Under the pieces are notes generated by a model. That model had not been told where the DNA came from, made no database searches, and was given only the letters and a program-made list of their open reading frames with translations. From UBA8106 sp964569695 (lineage in GTDB: Bacteria; Acidobacteriota; Vicinamibacteria; Vicinamibacterales; UBA823): a stretch of 64,000 nucleotides of DNA. Below, in pieces: positions 17,430 to 26,929 of this stretch. Each line of letters opens with the position of its first letter. Position 1 is the stretch's first letter. The position numbers and the translations under genes were made by a program. The stretch covers positions 62,001 to 126,000 of the forward strand of contig CAZMUA010000005.1 of assembly GCA_964569695.1 (NCBI GenBank), in the 5' to 3' direction.

Positions 17430-18203
17430 ATGAGACTTAACGACAAGGTAGCAGTGGTCACTGGTGGCGCCAGTGGAATTGGGCGAGCAACCACTCTTTT
17501 GTTTGCTGCGGAAGGAGCAAAAGTAGTCGTGGTTGACCTCAACGAGAAGGCTGGTCTAGAGACGGTCAGATTGACTGAGGAGAAGTATGGAGTTGCAACG
17601 TTTTGTCATGCTGATGTGTCTAGCGCATCAGGATGCGAATCGATGGTAAAAAATGCAGAGCAATCCTATGGACGGCTCGACGTGCTTTTTAACAATGCTG
17701 GCATTATGCATAAAGACGATCATGATGCGATTCAAACAGACGAAGCTGTTTGGGACTTCACCATGAATGTGAATTTAAAGAGTGTATTCTTGGGATGCAA
17801 GTTTGGCATTCCCGCACTACGGCGATCTGGAGGCGGTTCTATTATTAATACCGCTTCTTTTGTCGCATTGATGGGCGCAGCAACGCCACAGTTGGCCTAT
17901 ACGGCTAGTAAGGGTGGAGTGCTTGCTCTTAGTCGAGAATTGGCTATCGTTCATGCCCGTGAGCATATACGGGTTAACGCCTTATGTCCTGGGCCATTGC
18001 GCACCGAATTATTGATGAAAGCGCTTGATACAGAAGAAAAAAAACAACGCCGACTGGTCCATATTCCTATGGGCCGATTTGGGGAAGCTGACGAAATTGC
18101 GCAGGCGGTCCTCTATCTTGCATCGGATGAATCATCATTTGTGACCGGATCTAGTTTTGTGGTCGATGGCGGCATTACCAGTGCGTATGTAACACCCGAG
18201 TGA
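17430..18203 (+). CDS. Short-chain dehydrogenase/reductase
   Basis: A 257-residue classical SDR: TGGASGIG at 11-18, NNAG at 88-91, catalytic S143, Y157 and K161 (YTASK), and the C-terminal FVTGSSFVVDGGITSAY. It could oxidise an alcohol or hydroxy-amine intermediate from the GS-like pathway. Notably a flavin amine oxidase (PuuB type) is absent and this SDR occupies its place. The GTG/ATG start of the aldehyde dehydrogenase overlaps its stop codon. Confidence 0.88.
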   Translation: MRLNDKVAVVTGGASGIGRATTLLFAAEGAKVVVVDLNEKAGLETVRLTEEKYGVATFCHADVSSASGCESMVKNAEQSYGRLDVLFNNAGIMHKDDHDAIQTDEAVWDFTMNVNLKSVFLGCKFGIPALRRSGGGSIINTASFVALMGAATPQLAYTASKGGVLALSRELAIVHAREHIRVNALCPGPLRTELLMKALDTEEKKQRRLVHIPMGRFGEADEIAQAVLYLASDESSFVTGSSFVVDGGITSAYVTPE

Positions 18204-19585
18204 TGGGAATGCCGCTCGAGATCTTAAATCCCTACGACCAATCACTTGTCTGCCGCGTTCAAAATGACGACGGCGAGAGACTTGAGAAGAAGATTGCGGG
18301 TGCCCACGCAGCGTTCCAACATTGGCGCCAGGTGCCGATTGGTGAGCGAATTGTCCAAGTCCAAGCCGGACTTAAACGCTTTCAGCAAAACTCTGCAGTA
18401 ATTGCTCGAGATGTAACACGACAAATGGGCAAGCCGATTGTGCAAGCTCAGCGTGAAGTTGACACGGCGGTTGAGCGTGCTGAACACATGATATCGATCG
18501 CTGAAGAGAGCCTCACGCCAGATATTTTGCCGGAGTTAGATGGCTTTGAACGCCGCATCGAACACGTTCCACATGGCGTGATTTTAAATGTTGCGGCTTG
18601 GAATTACCCACTGCTTATTCCGATTAATGTAGTGGTTCCAGCTCTACTTGCAGGCAATACGGTGTTATTGAAACATTCAGCCAAAACGCCACTTTCAGGT
18701 CAAGCCTTTGCTGAAGCATTTGGAGACTTGGAAGTGGCAGGTCTCGTCACAAATCTTGTTTTGAGTCACGAAACAACAGCCGCTGTTATCTTAGATCCCC
18801 GTGTGGCTCATGTCTCATTCACTGGGTCCGTGACAGGAGGGTCCGCAGTCTATCAGCAGGCTGCAAAGCGGTTTATTGATGTAGGACTTGAGCTTGGAGG
18901 CAAGGACCCTGCCTACGTTGCCGAAGATGCCGACGTGAAGTTTGCTGTGGCTAATACTGTCGACGGTGCATGTTACAACGCTGGCCAATCCTGTTGCGCC
19001 GTAGAACGGGTATATGTCCATCGGAACCACCTTGATGAGTACCTTGACCGTGCCCAACAGGTCATTGAGGCGTATAGGACGGGTGACCCGTTAGATGAAG
19101 CCACAACCTTGGGTCCCTTGGTGAACCGGATGGCTTTGGAAGAAGTTGAAAGGCAAGTGGGTGACGCAATTGACCGTGGCGCACGCCTGTTGACAGGAGG
19201 CCGTCGAGTGCCAGGACATCGTGGAAATGTGTTTCCAGGCACTCTCATCTCTAATGTGCCGAATGAAGCTTCAGTGATGCAAGACGAGAGTTTTGGACCG
19301 ATTGTGCCGGTACGGGGAGTTGAGAATGACGAAGAAGCACTCCGATGTATGAGTGAGACTCGCTTTGGATTGACGGCTTCGGTTTGGACGACCGATCGCA
19401 ATCGTGCTGAGCGATTCGCCAGGTTGCTAGATAGCGGTACTATTTTTCAGAACCGATGCGACTATTTGGATCCAGCGCTGGCTTGGACCGGATATGGGGA
19501 TTCCGGAAAGGGATCAACGATGTCTCGGTACGGGTTCTATCAGCTTACTCGTCGTAAGAGTATTCACTTTAAAACTAAGACATAG
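18200..19585 (+). CDS. NAD(P)-dependent aldehyde dehydrogenase
   Basis: A 461-residue ALDH: NYPLLIPINVVVPALLAGNTVLLKHS (cofactor site Lys), FTGSVTGG, the general base in LELGGKDPAYV (E231) and the nucleophile in NAGQSCCAVER (C265). It resembles semialdehyde and aminoaldehyde dehydrogenases of polyamine and GABA breakdown. The start overlaps the SDR stop by four bases (GTG 18200; ATG codons at 18203 and 18209 are possible). Last gene of the block; 176 bases separate it from the next gene. It would oxidise the gamma-glutamyl-aminoaldehyde or a similar product. Confidence 0.88.
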   Translation: MMGMPLEILNPYDQSLVCRVQNDDGERLEKKIAGAHAAFQHWRQVPIGERIVQVQAGLKRFQQNSAVIARDVTRQMGKPIVQAQREVDTAVERAEHMISIAEESLTPDILPELDGFERRIEHVPHGVILNVAAWNYPLLIPINVVVPALLAGNTVLLKHSAKTPLSGQAFAEAFGDLEVAGLVTNLVLSHETTAAVILDPRVAHVSFTGSVTGGSAVYQQAAKRFIDVGLELGGKDPAYVAEDADVKFAVANTVDGACYNAGQSCCAVERVYVHRNHLDEYLDRAQQVIEAYRTGDPLDEATTLGPLVNRMALEEVERQVGDAIDRGARLLTGGRRVPGHRGNVFPGTLISNVPNEASVMQDESFGPIVPVRGVENDEEALRCMSETRFGLTASVWTTDRNRAERFARLLDSGTIFQNRCDYLDPALAWTGYGDSGKGSTMSRYGFYQLTRRKSIHFKTKT

Positions 19586-19761
19586 AAATCTTTTTGTTTA
19601 TTTTTAACGCACCTACGTGTCACAACTCGTTTTTCTCTTGGCGATCGCTTAAAATATTTTGTCGGTCGGGTTGAATTCCTTGAACCTCGCTGTGTGTTCG
19701 TACGGAAGAAGGCTGGTAGACTTTTCGTCGCGGCCACATCCGGATTTGTGACCAATGAACC

Positions 19762-22023
19762 ATGACTAGTCTTACTCTTCTGGCCATCCGTGTGTCGCCT
19801 TCTATGCTCGTCTTTTGGCTGCTTGGATTATTCGTCGTGCCGTCAGCGGCTGCGCACCAACAGGGTGATCTAAATACAAAGCGTTCCTTTCAAGCGTTAC
19901 GACTCGAACCACACGAAAATATAACAGTTGATGGAGTTTTGGCAGAAGCTGCGTGGGATCGCGCAGAATCAGCAGGCGAGTTCGTACAACAGGAACCCTC
20001 TGAAGGTGGCGCACCGACAGAACGAACCGATGTATTTGTGGTCTATAGCCAAGATTATCTTTATATCGGCGCCATGTTATACGACAGTGAACCAGAGGGT
20101 ATTCTTGGTCATCAGAAACAACGAGACCGGGGTCTTGGTGGTGATGATCGTTTTATGTGGATGTTCGACACCTTTCTGGATGGTCGCACCGGCTATTTTT
20201 TTGAAACGAACCCGGCTGGATTATTGGGTGATGGATTAATGCGTGCAAACAGTGGAAGGAGAGGCTTATCGAAGGAATGGGACGGCATCTGGAATGTGAA
20301 AACAATCCAAAGTGAGATGGGCTGGTCGGTTGAAATTGAGATTCCGTTTCGAACATTGAACTTCGATGAATCGCTCGACACTTGGGGTATTAATTTTCAG
20401 CGTACCATTCGTCGGAAGCAAGAAGAACTGCTATGGTCTGGTCACCGTCGAAATCAAGGCCTGTTTCAAGCAGTTCACGGGGGCCTTCTTACCGGACTGT
20501 ATGATATTTCGCAGGGACTTGGTCTTGAGGTGAAGCCTTACGGCACCGCAGCTTGGCGCGATGTGAGCGGTAAAGCCACCACTCCATCTGATTTGGGATT
20601 CGATCTGAATTACAATCTCACCCCTAGCCTAAAAGCAGCGATTAGCATTAATACTGACTTTGCTGAAACAGAAGTGGACCGCCGAAGAGTCAACCTAACG
20701 AGATTTCCACTGTACTATCCAGAGCAACGAGATTTCTTTCTTGAAAACGCGAGTGTCTTTGATATTTCGTCGTCAAGTTTAGGGAGTTCCGTTTTCTTTA
20801 GTCGAAATATTGGTTTGGCTGGTGGAAAAGAAGTACCTATTGTATTCGGTAGTCGACTAACCGGACAGGCGGGCTCATACGACCTTGGATTTCTTCAGGT
20901 TAGGACTGCTCGCAGTGACAAGCTTGGAGCTGAGGATTTTACCGTGGGCCGGGTAAAGCGGAATTTCTGGCGTCAGTCAACCGTCGGCATGTTGTATACA
21001 AGACGGTCGACTGGCACCCTAAACAAGGATCTTGCCCCACTCGATCGCCATACAATTGCTGCAGATCTTAATCTGGCAACGTCTAGTTTTCTTGGCGACA
21101 AAAACCTGCAGTTCGAGGCGTTTTATGTTTTACATAATGATCCCAAGCGAGAGGGAACAGCGAATGTTGGAGACCGATCAGCTCGAGGAATTCGATTAAA
21201 TTTCCCCAATGATATTTGGCGTGCGCACGTTTCTTATCGCGAGTTCGGAGACGAGTATCGCCCTGCTCTTGGTTTTACACCACGCAATGGGTTTAGACGG
21301 GTCCAGCCATCATTTAGTTGGAATCCACGACCGGCGAGCTGGGGACAGGTCCGTCAGATAGAGAATGAGATTCGCTACGAACATCTTCTTACACTCGATA
21401 ATGTTTTGCAGACGCGGAAGGTGCAGCTCACCTTGTTCCAACTGGAGTTTGAAAGCGGTGACCGGCTAGGTATTCGAGCGAATAACAGTTTTGAACGCCT
21501 CGACAAGAGTTTCGAGATCAGCGATGGCGTAGTCTTGGCGACAGGAGAGTATCGCTACAATGATTTTCGGATAGATGCCCGCACAGCTAGTCAGCGAGTC
21601 GTTTCCGGTAACCTCGGATTTAGCGCTGGAGAGTTTTGGTCGGGTCGCCGAACCTCGACGAACTTCAATCTGAGCGTTCGTCCCTATCAAGGAGTTACGC
21701 TCTCGTCAGATTATCGTCACGATAACGTGAATCTCCCGGAAGGCAAGTTTTCAACTGACCTGGTGCGTATGTCTGGCGAATGGCACGTTAATCCTTGGGC
21801 GTCCGTCACGAGTAACGTGCAGTATGACTCTGTCAGTGACGTGGTCGGCTTGTTTGGCCGTCTACGCTGGATTGTGACACCAGGTAGTGAGTTTTTCCTC
21901 GTCTACACTCATAACTGGCAATACGACCCGGACTGGCAAGCTGACCCAATGAACGTTCGTAATCGTTTCGTGACGCTTTCCCGAGGTGCCGCAACGAAGA
22001 TTAACTACACGCACCGCTTCTGA
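19762..22023 (+). CDS. DUF5916 protein with N-terminal CBM9/DOMON-like domain, probable outer-membrane barrel
   Basis: A 753-residue exported protein. A signal peptide (about 1-31, ending VPSAAAHQ) is followed by a CBM9-like domain that opens with ITVDGVLAEAAWDRA and contains the Trp-rich RFMWMFDTFLDGRTGYFFETNPAG block (about 50-240). The rest (DUF5916) alternates polar and aromatic residues with strand pairs such as LQFEAFYVLHND and ends INYTHRF, a terminal Phe typical of outer-membrane barrels. Function is not known; the CBM9-like part suggests glycan binding at the surface. Such genes are common in Acidobacteriota and Bacteroidota. It stands alone between blocks, with no strong promoter visible in the 176-base gap before it. 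Confidence 0.8.
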   Translation: MTSLTLLAIRVSPSMLVFWLLGLFVVPSAAAHQQGDLNTKRSFQALRLEPHENITVDGVLAEAAWDRAESAGEFVQQEPSEGGAPTERTDVFVVYSQDYLYIGAMLYDSEPEGILGHQKQRDRGLGGDDRFMWMFDTFLDGRTGYFFETNPAGLLGDGLMRANSGRRGLSKEWDGIWNVKTIQSEMGWSVEIEIPFRTLNFDESLDTWGINFQRTIRRKQEELLWSGHRRNQGLFQAVHGGLLTGLYDISQGLGLEVKPYGTAAWRDVSGKATTPSDLGFDLNYNLTPSLKAAISINTDFAETEVDRRRVNLTRFPLYYPEQRDFFLENASVFDISSSSLGSSVFFSRNIGLAGGKEVPIVFGSRLTGQAGSYDLGFLQVRTARSDKLGAEDFTVGRVKRNFWRQSTVGMLYTRRSTGTLNKDLAPLDRHTIAADLNLATSSFLGDKNLQFEAFYVLHNDPKREGTANVGDRSARGIRLNFPNDIWRAHVSYREFGDEYRPALGFTPRNGFRRVQPSFSWNPRPASWGQVRQIENEIRYEHLLTLDNVLQTRKVQLTLFQLEFESGDRLGIRANNSFERLDKSFEISDGVVLATGEYRYNDFRIDARTASQRVVSGNLGFSAGEFWSGRRTSTNFNLSVRPYQGVTLSSDYRHDNVNLPEGKFSTDLVRMSGEWHVNPWASVTSNVQYDSVSDVVGLFGRLRWIVTPGSEFFLVYTHNWQYDPDWQADPMNVRNRFVTLSRGAATKINYTHRF

Positions 22024-22037
22024 ATCGACTTTTTTCT

Positions 22038-22064
22038 TAAGGTGTGCGGAGAGGCTACGCCTTA
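22038..22064. terminator. Inverted repeat between convergent genes, possible bidirectional terminator
   Basis: TAAGGTGT at 22038-22045 pairs with ACGCCTTA at 22057-22064 (eight pairs including one G.T) around an 11-base loop. It lies exactly between the DUF5916 stop and the convergent exonuclease stop and overlaps the latter. There is no T-run on either 3' side, so strength is doubtful. Confidence 0.3.
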
Positions 22065-22889
22065 GTCGTTGTCGAGGTGCGATGGTTTTGCGGGATAGAC
22101 ATCTTCGACTGCTGCGGTGATGATCGCTTTAACCTCGGCTGAAAAGTCCTTTTTCAAGATGAACTTGAAATACCCTGAATCTTGATTTTGAATTTCTTGT
22201 AACGTTCGGCCGGTATATTTCCCGAAATTAAGTCGAGCTGCGCCGTCGCGCCAGATGACCTTCCCATCAGGATCCAGCCAATCCCTTGGTTGTGTGATGT
22301 TGTGAAGATCCTGAATGGAGAACGGAAGTTTGTTTGTACGAAGTTGTCCGACAAACGCTCTTGCTGTGGAGTCTACGTCCACATCTGCGCGGTGAGCGTT
22401 TTCCGGCTTTGTTCCATAAAAATGTTCGACCGCATCTGATAGTGTGCGTGTTTCGAGATGTTGCCATAGTCGAAATGGGTCAATGACTGCCGTGTCGACA
22501 AAAGGCGATGGAACTTCGGCTCGTTGAAACTCAGCGTTCAGCATCCCTTGATCGAATCGGAAGTTATAACCAATAAAGTCATGTCCACGTAATGATTCCG
22601 TGAGAGACTTTGCTATGTGTTGGAAGGTCGGTTCATCTGCGACATCCGCATCTGTAATGCTGTGAATCGCGGTCGCCGCTTCTGGAATTGGCATCTCTGG
22701 GTTAATCAGACGAGTTCGAGTCGAGACCTCCTTAGAGGGTGTTACGGTCGAAAAGCTTACTTGGATAATTCGGTCCGTCTTGAATGAGAGTCCAGTGGTT
22801 TCAACATCGAGGATTGTTAAGGGTCGAGTAATTTTGAGCGTTTCGGCAATCTCTCGCAAAATTGTTTTCAACGAAACAGTATCGTTCAT
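22062..22889 (-). CDS. DnaQ-like 3'-5' exonuclease (DEDDh) with C-terminal DUF3820-like segment
   Basis: A 275-residue protein. The exonuclease part has motif I LDVETTGL, motif II in GYNFRFDQGML and motif III HRADVDVDSTARAF, giving the D-E-D-D plus His set. The last 70 residues contain LNFGKYTGRTLQEI and a following DSGYFKFIL, the small module seen at the end of exonuclease X-like proteins. Start chosen at the ATG ending at 22889, which has AGGAAG seven bases upstream; a longer in-frame start at 22964 adds 25 residues with no ribosome site. A role in DNA repair or RNA trimming is possible; the gene is not near replication genes. Confidence 0.82.
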   Translation of the reverse strand: MNDTVSLKTILREIAETLKITRPLTILDVETTGLSFKTDRIIQVSFSTVTPSKEVSTRTRLINPEMPIPEAATAIHSITDADVADEPTFQHIAKSLTESLRGHDFIGYNFRFDQGMLNAEFQRAEVPSPFVDTAVIDPFRLWQHLETRTLSDAVEHFYGTKPENAHRADVDVDSTARAFVGQLRTNKLPFSIQDLHNITQPRDWLDPDGKVIWRDGAARLNFGKYTGRTLQEIQNQDSGYFKFILKKDFSAEVKAIITAAVEDVYPAKPSHLDND

Positions 22890-23059
22890 GGCAGTTCTTC
22901 CTGGCCTTTTGGGAAACGCACTATGAGTTCGAATTATTGTAGGCGCTGGAGCGAATGAGGACAATGCATCAACTTCATAGAAGGCTACCGATTTTGGATG
23001 CTTGATGGCGTGAGCTATGATGCTTTGGGTGAGTTAGAGACCAATCAAGGAGGCATGAC

Positions 23060-23608
23060 ATGACAAATTTCATTGGCCGAATGACCGGAGCAGCGAAGCT
23101 TAATGTCGCAATCTATGAGGAAGTAGAGGCCGATACGAGTGCTACCGGACAGGCGATGGCTGTTGTATGTCTGTCGGCTCTCGCTATGGGTATTGGTTTC
23201 ATGGGCGCTCTAGGAGCCCCAAGTGTGGTTGATCTTCTGATTATGGTAGTCCTAGCCTTAAGTTCTTGGTTCGTGTGGGCTTTTATAAACTACTTCGTTG
23301 GTGCTCGCTTATTCCCAGAGCCTCAAACACGTGCTGACCATGGGGAGCTCTTACGGACGATGGGATTTGCGCAATCTCCACGTCTACTACTTCTCATAGG
23401 AATCTTTCCTGGTTTTGGCTTTAATGGGACGCTTGGCGGAGTCCTAGGGTTGGTAGTATCTGTCTGGATCCTCATCACAATGATTGTAGCCGTTCGACAG
23501 GCACTCGATTATAAGAGCACTTTTCGTGCCGGGGCAGTGTGTTTTGTGGGATTGGTGATTTCTGGAGCTCTCTTGAACTTATTTCTAGGATTGCTTTTTG
23601 GTCTCTGA
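23060..23608 (+). CDS. Yip1-domain membrane protein
   Basis: A 182-residue protein with about five hydrophobic helices, including FMGALGAPSVVDLLIMVVL, WFVWAFINYFVGARLF and a C-terminal LVISGALLNLFLGLLFGL. The helix pattern and the central LLRTMGFAQSPRLL fit the Yip1 family, whose bacterial members have no settled function. A strong ribosome site (AAGGAGG, 23047-23053) stands six bases before the ATG. Preceded by a 170-base divergent gap and followed after 52 bases by an aminotransferase gene. Confidence 0.7.
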   Translation: MTNFIGRMTGAAKLNVAIYEEVEADTSATGQAMAVVCLSALAMGIGFMGALGAPSVVDLLIMVVLALSSWFVWAFINYFVGARLFPEPQTRADHGELLRTMGFAQSPRLLLLIGIFPGFGFNGTLGGVLGLVVSVWILITMIVAVRQALDYKSTFRAGAVCFVGLVISGALLNLFLGLLFGL

Positions 23609-23660
23609 CTTTAACGGCTAAAGATCCTGGAATTCTTCGTTCGCAACTGTTTAGCGAGGC

Positions 23661-24872
23661 ATGATGATAAATCGCCGTGAATTTCTTGAAACTGCATCAG
23701 TAGGTTTGACGGTAACCGCGTTAGGACAAGGTGTTCATGCTCAAGACGGCAGTGACCCTCTTGGCGTGCGTCATGATTTTCCAGTAGTGGAAACTGGCAC
23801 ATACCTGAATGCGCCTTACATTACACCGAGCCCACGTACGGCGACTGAAGCTGTCAGTCAATTCAACCACGCGAAAGCGCGGCAGCCGGTTCCACTTGGG
23901 GCGATGCTCGAACAAAAGGAATCCGTCAGAAATCTATTTGCGAAACTTGTCAACGCCAGTCCTCAGGAGATTGGGTTTTTGTCAGCAACCAGTGATGGTG
24001 AAAACACCATCGCCCACGCGCTCGACCTCAAGGCCGGCGACAATGTTGTGCTGGATGAGTTACATTTTTCGACGTCATACATCCTTTACCGTCATCTTGA
24101 ACAAGAGCTTGGTATTGAGTTGCGGATCGCTAAGGCCGTAGCTGGTGCTGTCCCTGTGACGGCATTCGAACCTCTCGTTGATGATCGCACTCGACTAATT
24201 TCAGTGGCTTGGGTCGCGCATCAAAATGGATTTCTGCATGACGTGGACGGCTTGGCGGATCTGGCGCATTCAAAAGGAGCGTACCTGTATGCCGATGCGA
24301 TACAGGCTGCCGGAATGGTGCCAATTGATGTAAAGCAGACACCCATCGATTGTTTTGCAAGCGGGACCTATAAATGGTTGCTGGGCGGGTATGGAATAGC
24401 TCCGTGCTTTGTACGGGAATCGATTCTCGACCGGGTTCCTCCTGACCGTCGTGGATTTCTCCAAGTCAAAAGAGAGCTCCCAAATTATCAGTACGAATTT
24501 CATGCAGGAGCAAGGAAATTAGAATATGCGACGCCGGCCTTTGCGGCATTCTACGAGCTGGGTGCAGGCCTAGAGTATTTAGAACAGATTGGCATAGACC
24601 GCATTCATGCACACGGTGTTTCACTTGCTCGACGGGTTCGACAGGGTTTGGTCGAGTTAGGGCTTCAGCCTGTCACTCCAGACGGTAATCAGACCGCGAT
24701 CGTTGCGTTTGAGAACCCAATTGACTCCGAAGTGGCCACACAATTGTTTGACGAGGCCAACATTCAATTGACCTTTCGGGAAGGAGGTCGGCAGATTCGT
24801 ATTGGGGCAGCCTTGTTCAACACGGAGTCTGATATCGATATCTTCCTCGAAACTGCGGCTCGGTTGGTATAA
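23661..24872 (+). CDS. Class V aminotransferase with Tat signal
   Basis: A 403-residue PLP protein of the NifS/isopenicillin-N-epimerase-like group. A clear Tat signal, NRREFLETASVGLTVTALGQGVHA, precedes residue 28 and ends in an AxA-type site. Catalytic parts: ATSDGENTIAHAL, HQNGFLHDVDGLADLAHSKGAYLYADAIQAAG (D212 contacts the PLP ring) and SGTYKW (K238, Schiff base). Cysteine desulfurases need a mobile Cys loop near the C-terminus that is not apparent here, so an epimerase, lyase or transaminase is more likely. ATG codons at 23661 and 23664 are both possible starts. Substrate unknown. Confidence 0.8.
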   Translation: MMINRREFLETASVGLTVTALGQGVHAQDGSDPLGVRHDFPVVETGTYLNAPYITPSPRTATEAVSQFNHAKARQPVPLGAMLEQKESVRNLFAKLVNASPQEIGFLSATSDGENTIAHALDLKAGDNVVLDELHFSTSYILYRHLEQELGIELRIAKAVAGAVPVTAFEPLVDDRTRLISVAWVAHQNGFLHDVDGLADLAHSKGAYLYADAIQAAGMVPIDVKQTPIDCFASGTYKWLLGGYGIAPCFVRESILDRVPPDRRGFLQVKRELPNYQYEFHAGARKLEYATPAFAAFYELGAGLEYLEQIGIDRIHAHGVSLARRVRQGLVELGLQPVTPDGNQTAIVAFENPIDSEVATQLFDEANIQLTFREGGRQIRIGAALFNTESDIDIFLETAARLV

Positions 24873-24902
24873 AACCACAACTTTCATATCAGGGAATTCC
24901 CA

Positions 24903-26882
24903 ATGAGAATCATTCTGACAAGCTGTGCATTCATGTTATTCAGTAGTTTTGCAACCAGTGTTACAGCACAGACGCGGTTGTTAGAAATCGATGATTTGTT
25001 TGAGTTACGGACCATTGGGGCACCGAGGGTCAGTCCTGCCGGTAACTGGGTCGCCTATACGGTGTCTCAGCTCGATATCGACGCAGATCGGAGTGATACA
25101 GACATCTTTATGTCATCCCTCAGCAATCCGACAGAGGATGCCATTCGTTTGACGACGAGCGATCGTGCGGAGACAGCCCCACGTTGGAGTCCCGATGGTC
25201 GATATCTCGGATTTTTGTCTTCGCGAGACGACGAAGGGACAGAAGTCTGGCTTTTGGATCGTCGAGGTGGTGAGGCGACTCGTCTGACGAACTATGAAGG
25301 CAGTGTCTCAGCGTTTAGTTGGTCGCCAGATGGAGCGAAATTAGTTGTCGTGGTTAGAGATCCTAACCCGGAAGCATCCAATGACGATGACACACCCCAA
25401 CCGATTGTGGTGACTCGTCTCCAGATAAAGCGCGATGGGCAAGGGTATCTTACAGACCAATATCGACATCTCCATCTGTTTAACGTAAGGACGAAGGAAA
25501 GCATTCAGATAACCGATGGACCGTATGATGATGTTTCTCCTGCCTGGTCTCCAGATGGCGCACGATTGGTGTTTGTCAGTAATCGAACAGAAGTTCCAGA
25601 TTCGAATGCAAATACCGATATTTTTCTTATGGACGCGCGTCCCGATGCACCGCTTCTACAGTTGACCGATTCAGACGGAAGTGACAATTCTCCAGCATTT
25701 AGTCCTGATGGCACCTTCGTTGCCTATGTCGCCGGAGGAGATCCGGCTGATATCTGGTACGCCCCTCGATATATCGCGGTGATTCCCACGACTGGCGGGT
25801 CGCCTCGGTTTCTCGGATCAGACTTGGACCGTAATGGTGGCTCACCACAGATAACCAATGATGGCGAGCACGTGCTGTTTCTACTGGAGGATGAAGGGAA
25901 TCGTCATCTGGCAAAGGTCCCCGTTAGTGGTGGTGACGTTGAACGAATTATTGCCGGTGAACGCAACATTTCAAGGTTTCATCTTGGTTCTAGTGATCGT
26001 TTGGTTGTTCTGGAGAGTCAGCCAACCTATCCGGCGGAAATCTCACGTGTGAATGATTCAAGCCTCACAAGAATTACACATGTGAATGACTCACACCTGG
26101 CAGGTATTATGCTTGCCCCCGTGGAAAGATTTACGGCGAGTAGCGCTGACGGTACCCCTATTGGCGGATTTCTTACGCGGCCACCCGACCAGCTCAACGG
26201 AACCAGCTTACCGACATTGCTTCGCATACATGGTGGACCGGTCAGTCAGTACTCGACTGCCTTTCGTTTTGAGTGGCAGTTATTTGCGGCGAGGGGTTAC
26301 GCGGTTGTGGCAGCAAATCCAAGGGGTTCCTCTGGATATGGCTTTGCGTTTTCTCGCGCGATTTGGGCCGATTGGGGAAACAAAGATTTTGACGATGTCA
26401 TGGCAGCAGTTGATTACGTGATTGAAAGCAATGTTGCCGATCCTGACCGCCTCGGTGTTGGAGGTTGGAGTTACGGCGGAATTCTTACAAATTATGTAAT
26501 CACTAAGACTGGTCGTTTTCAGGCTGCCATTACCGGAGCAAGTGAGGTTAATTACCTATCCAATTATGGAACGGACCATTACCAACGACAATGGGAGGCC
26601 GAACTGGGACTTCCATGGCAGAACACCGATCTGTGGATTCATTTATCTCCGTTTTTTCAGGTCGAAAAAATTACAACTCCGACACTGATTATGGTCGGTG
26701 AGGAGGATTGGAACGTACCAGCGCTGAATTCAGAGCAACTTTATCAGGCATTACGACGCCTTGGCCGTGACACGGAATTAGTGATTTATCCAGGGCAGAG
26801 TCACGGAATTCGACGCCCGACCTATCAACGTGATCGATACGAGCGATATCTAGATTGGTACGATCGTTACGTCAAGCAATAG
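24903..26882 (+). CDS. Secreted S9-family (prolyl oligopeptidase-type) peptidase
   Basis: A 659-residue exported serine peptidase. Signal peptide about 1-22 (ending SVTAQ). Residues 25-400 form a beta-propeller with repeated WSPDG or FSPDG blades (for example APRWSPDGRYLGFLSS, PAWSPDGARLVFVSN). The alpha/beta hydrolase domain carries S523 in GGWSYGG, D602 in VGEEDWNVP and H634 in GQSHGI. This is the acylaminoacyl/dipeptidyl-peptidase arrangement, cleaving short peptides in the periplasm. It starts 30 bases after the Tat aminotransferase gene and is likely co-transcribed with it. Confidence 0.9.
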   Translation: MRIILTSCAFMLFSSFATSVTAQTRLLEIDDLFELRTIGAPRVSPAGNWVAYTVSQLDIDADRSDTDIFMSSLSNPTEDAIRLTTSDRAETAPRWSPDGRYLGFLSSRDDEGTEVWLLDRRGGEATRLTNYEGSVSAFSWSPDGAKLVVVVRDPNPEASNDDDTPQPIVVTRLQIKRDGQGYLTDQYRHLHLFNVRTKESIQITDGPYDDVSPAWSPDGARLVFVSNRTEVPDSNANTDIFLMDARPDAPLLQLTDSDGSDNSPAFSPDGTFVAYVAGGDPADIWYAPRYIAVIPTTGGSPRFLGSDLDRNGGSPQITNDGEHVLFLLEDEGNRHLAKVPVSGGDVERIIAGERNISRFHLGSSDRLVVLESQPTYPAEISRVNDSSLTRITHVNDSHLAGIMLAPVERFTASSADGTPIGGFLTRPPDQLNGTSLPTLLRIHGGPVSQYSTAFRFEWQLFAARGYAVVAANPRGSSGYGFAFSRAIWADWGNKDFDDVMAAVDYVIESNVADPDRLGVGGWSYGGILTNYVITKTGRFQAAITGASEVNYLSNYGTDHYQRQWEAELGLPWQNTDLWIHLSPFFQVEKITTPTLIMVGEEDWNVPALNSEQLYQALRRLGRDTELVIYPGQSHGIRRPTYQRDRYERYLDWYDRYVKQ

Positions 26883-26929
26883 AGTTGATGATCGCTAGAT
26901 TTCCTCCTTCGGTCATCACCTGAAATAAC

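Noticed and set aside
18973..19401. 142-residue minus-strand ORF
   Set aside because: Antisense shadow of the aldehyde dehydrogenase gene without family motifs or ribosome site.
22890..22964. 25-residue N-terminal extension of the exonuclease
   Set aside because: AGGAAG is ideally placed before the inner ATG and the extension is not exonuclease-like.
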